Part shown: positions 5,619 through 6,207 of the stretch, in pieces | Layout of the letters: the number at the start of each line of letters is the position of its first letter | Numbering within the stretch: the stretch's first letter is position 1 | Source: Acidobacteriota bacterium | Lineage (GTDB): Bacteria; Acidobacteriota; Terriglobia; Terriglobales; Acidobacteriaceae | Direction: 5' to 3' | DNA length: 6,207 nucleotides | NCBI GenBank assembly: GCA_021778875.1 | Contig: JAJYBT010000174.1 | Span: 1-6,207 of the forward strand | Notes under the pieces: model-generated | The model's database searches: none | What the model saw: the letters and a program-made list of their open reading frames with translations, nothing else | Told to the model about the DNA's origin: nothing | Made by a program: the position numbers and the translations under genes

Positions 5619-6206
5619 CTAATCGTGGAACTGCGCCAGCTGCTCCGGCGTGGGCGCGGGAGTAAAGCGGCTCACTACAATCATGGCAAGCACAGCCACA
5701 AACAGCGCGGGAAAGATGGCGTCGCGCTGGGCCAGCAGCGGCGGAAACAGCGCCTTCACGCCGGGCGCATCCCAGGCAAGCGTGACAACGGTGCCCGCCC
5801 CGATAGCGGCAACCGCGCCCCATGCCGTAACGCGCCGCGAGTAGAAGGCTGCAAGCACCACGGGCGTGAGCGCGGCAGAGTAGATGGTGTACGCCCACAG
5901 CATCTTCTCCAGAATGCTCTCCGCATAGACGGCCTGATAAAGCGCCCAGCAGCCAAGCAGAACCACGGCCAGCCGCGAGACGATGAGGACGCGCTTGTTG
6001 GAGGCACCCGGCGCAACGTAGCGCACGAAGACGTCGTGAATGAGATTCGTCGCCGGCGAAAACAGATAGTTCGACGCCGTCGAGATGACCTTGGCAAAAA
6101 CGGCGCCCAGCAGAAGCGCGCCCATCAGCGCCGGCAGGCCATGGCGCGCGGTGTACGGAATGATCTCGCGCGGATGAAGAGCGACCTCTCCCGTCGGATA
6201 GAGAGC
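5619..6206 (-). CDS. Sodium:solute symporter (SSS family), C-terminal part; 5' end outside window
   Basis: The last 195 residues of an inner-membrane transporter are visible; the frame is open to the right edge, so the start is missing. The visible part begins with the family's conserved block: a Pro-containing segment (REIIPYTARHGLPALM), then GALLLGAVFAKVISTASNYL, whose Ser-Thr (visible residues 42-43) corresponds to the Na+-coordinating positions of TM8 in PutP/vSGLT-type carriers. It continues with FSPATNLIHDVF, the usual sequence after that helix. Further membrane helices follow at about 73-91, 102-121, 126-145 and 163-179, ending in a short polar tail (PAPTPEQLAQFHD). Solute specificity cannot be read from this part. 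It is upstream of and probably cotranscribed with alr, which makes an amino-acid or peptide-related substrate conceivable but unproven. Confidence 0.92.
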   Translation of the reverse strand, partial: ALYPTGEVALHPREIIPYTARHGLPALMGALLLGAVFAKVISTASNYLFSPATNLIHDVFVRYVAPGASNKRVLIVSRLAVVLLGCWALYQAVYAESILEKMLWAYTIYSAALTPVVLAAFYSRRVTAWGAVAAIGAGTVVTLAWDAPGVKALFPPLLAQRDAIFPALFVAVLAMIVVSRFTPAPTPEQLAQFHD

Positions 6207-6207
6207 G

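Noticed and set aside
5572..5898. Upstream extension of the alr frame
   Set aside because: The extension has no alanine racemase similarity and overlaps the symporter gene on the same strand in another frame. The family N-terminus starts at 5571.

Overview
The window is GC-rich, densely coding DNA. The gene content suggests an Acidobacteriota bacterium, probably of the Terriglobia class. The clue is the run of an HxxxCxxC anti-sigma protein, a B-box/TM2 membrane protein and a DUF4097-type protein. This assignment is inferred from gene families; no marker gene is present.

Region 1 (2-3673, + strand) is a probable four-gene operon. It opens with the 3' part of a membrane anti-sigma factor with a zf-HC2 zinc motif. 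Next come a B-box zinc-finger/TM2 protein, a 108-residue two-helix membrane protein, and a 535-residue protein with three membrane helices followed by a DUF4097-like beta-repeat domain. The last three all carry the paired-helix pattern of the LiaI/LiaF (DUF5668-like) membrane region. The last two junctions are ATGA stop-start overlaps preceded by the same AAGGGAGG ribosome-binding site. A hairpin at 3696-3724 closes the unit. The likely role is envelope-stress sensing under an ECF sigma factor encoded upstream of the window, which is inference.

Region 2 (3764-4393, + strand) is a single cytidylate-kinase-like P-loop gene. Its stop codon overlaps that of the convergent gene by 4 bases.

Region 3 (4390-6206, - strand) holds alanine racemase (alr), which supplies D-alanine for peptidoglycan. 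It lies 47 bases downstream of the 3' part of a sodium:solute symporter gene that runs off the right edge. The two are probably cotranscribed.

Most of this is ordinary chromosomal sequence. The parts most worth a second look are the LiaF-like three-protein set behind an anti-sigma factor, the odd tail of the anti-sigma reading frame, and a glutamate in Alr where the reference enzyme has a carbamylated lysine. No mobile element, CRISPR array, tRNA or rRNA was seen, and no stretch over 300 bases lacks a gene.
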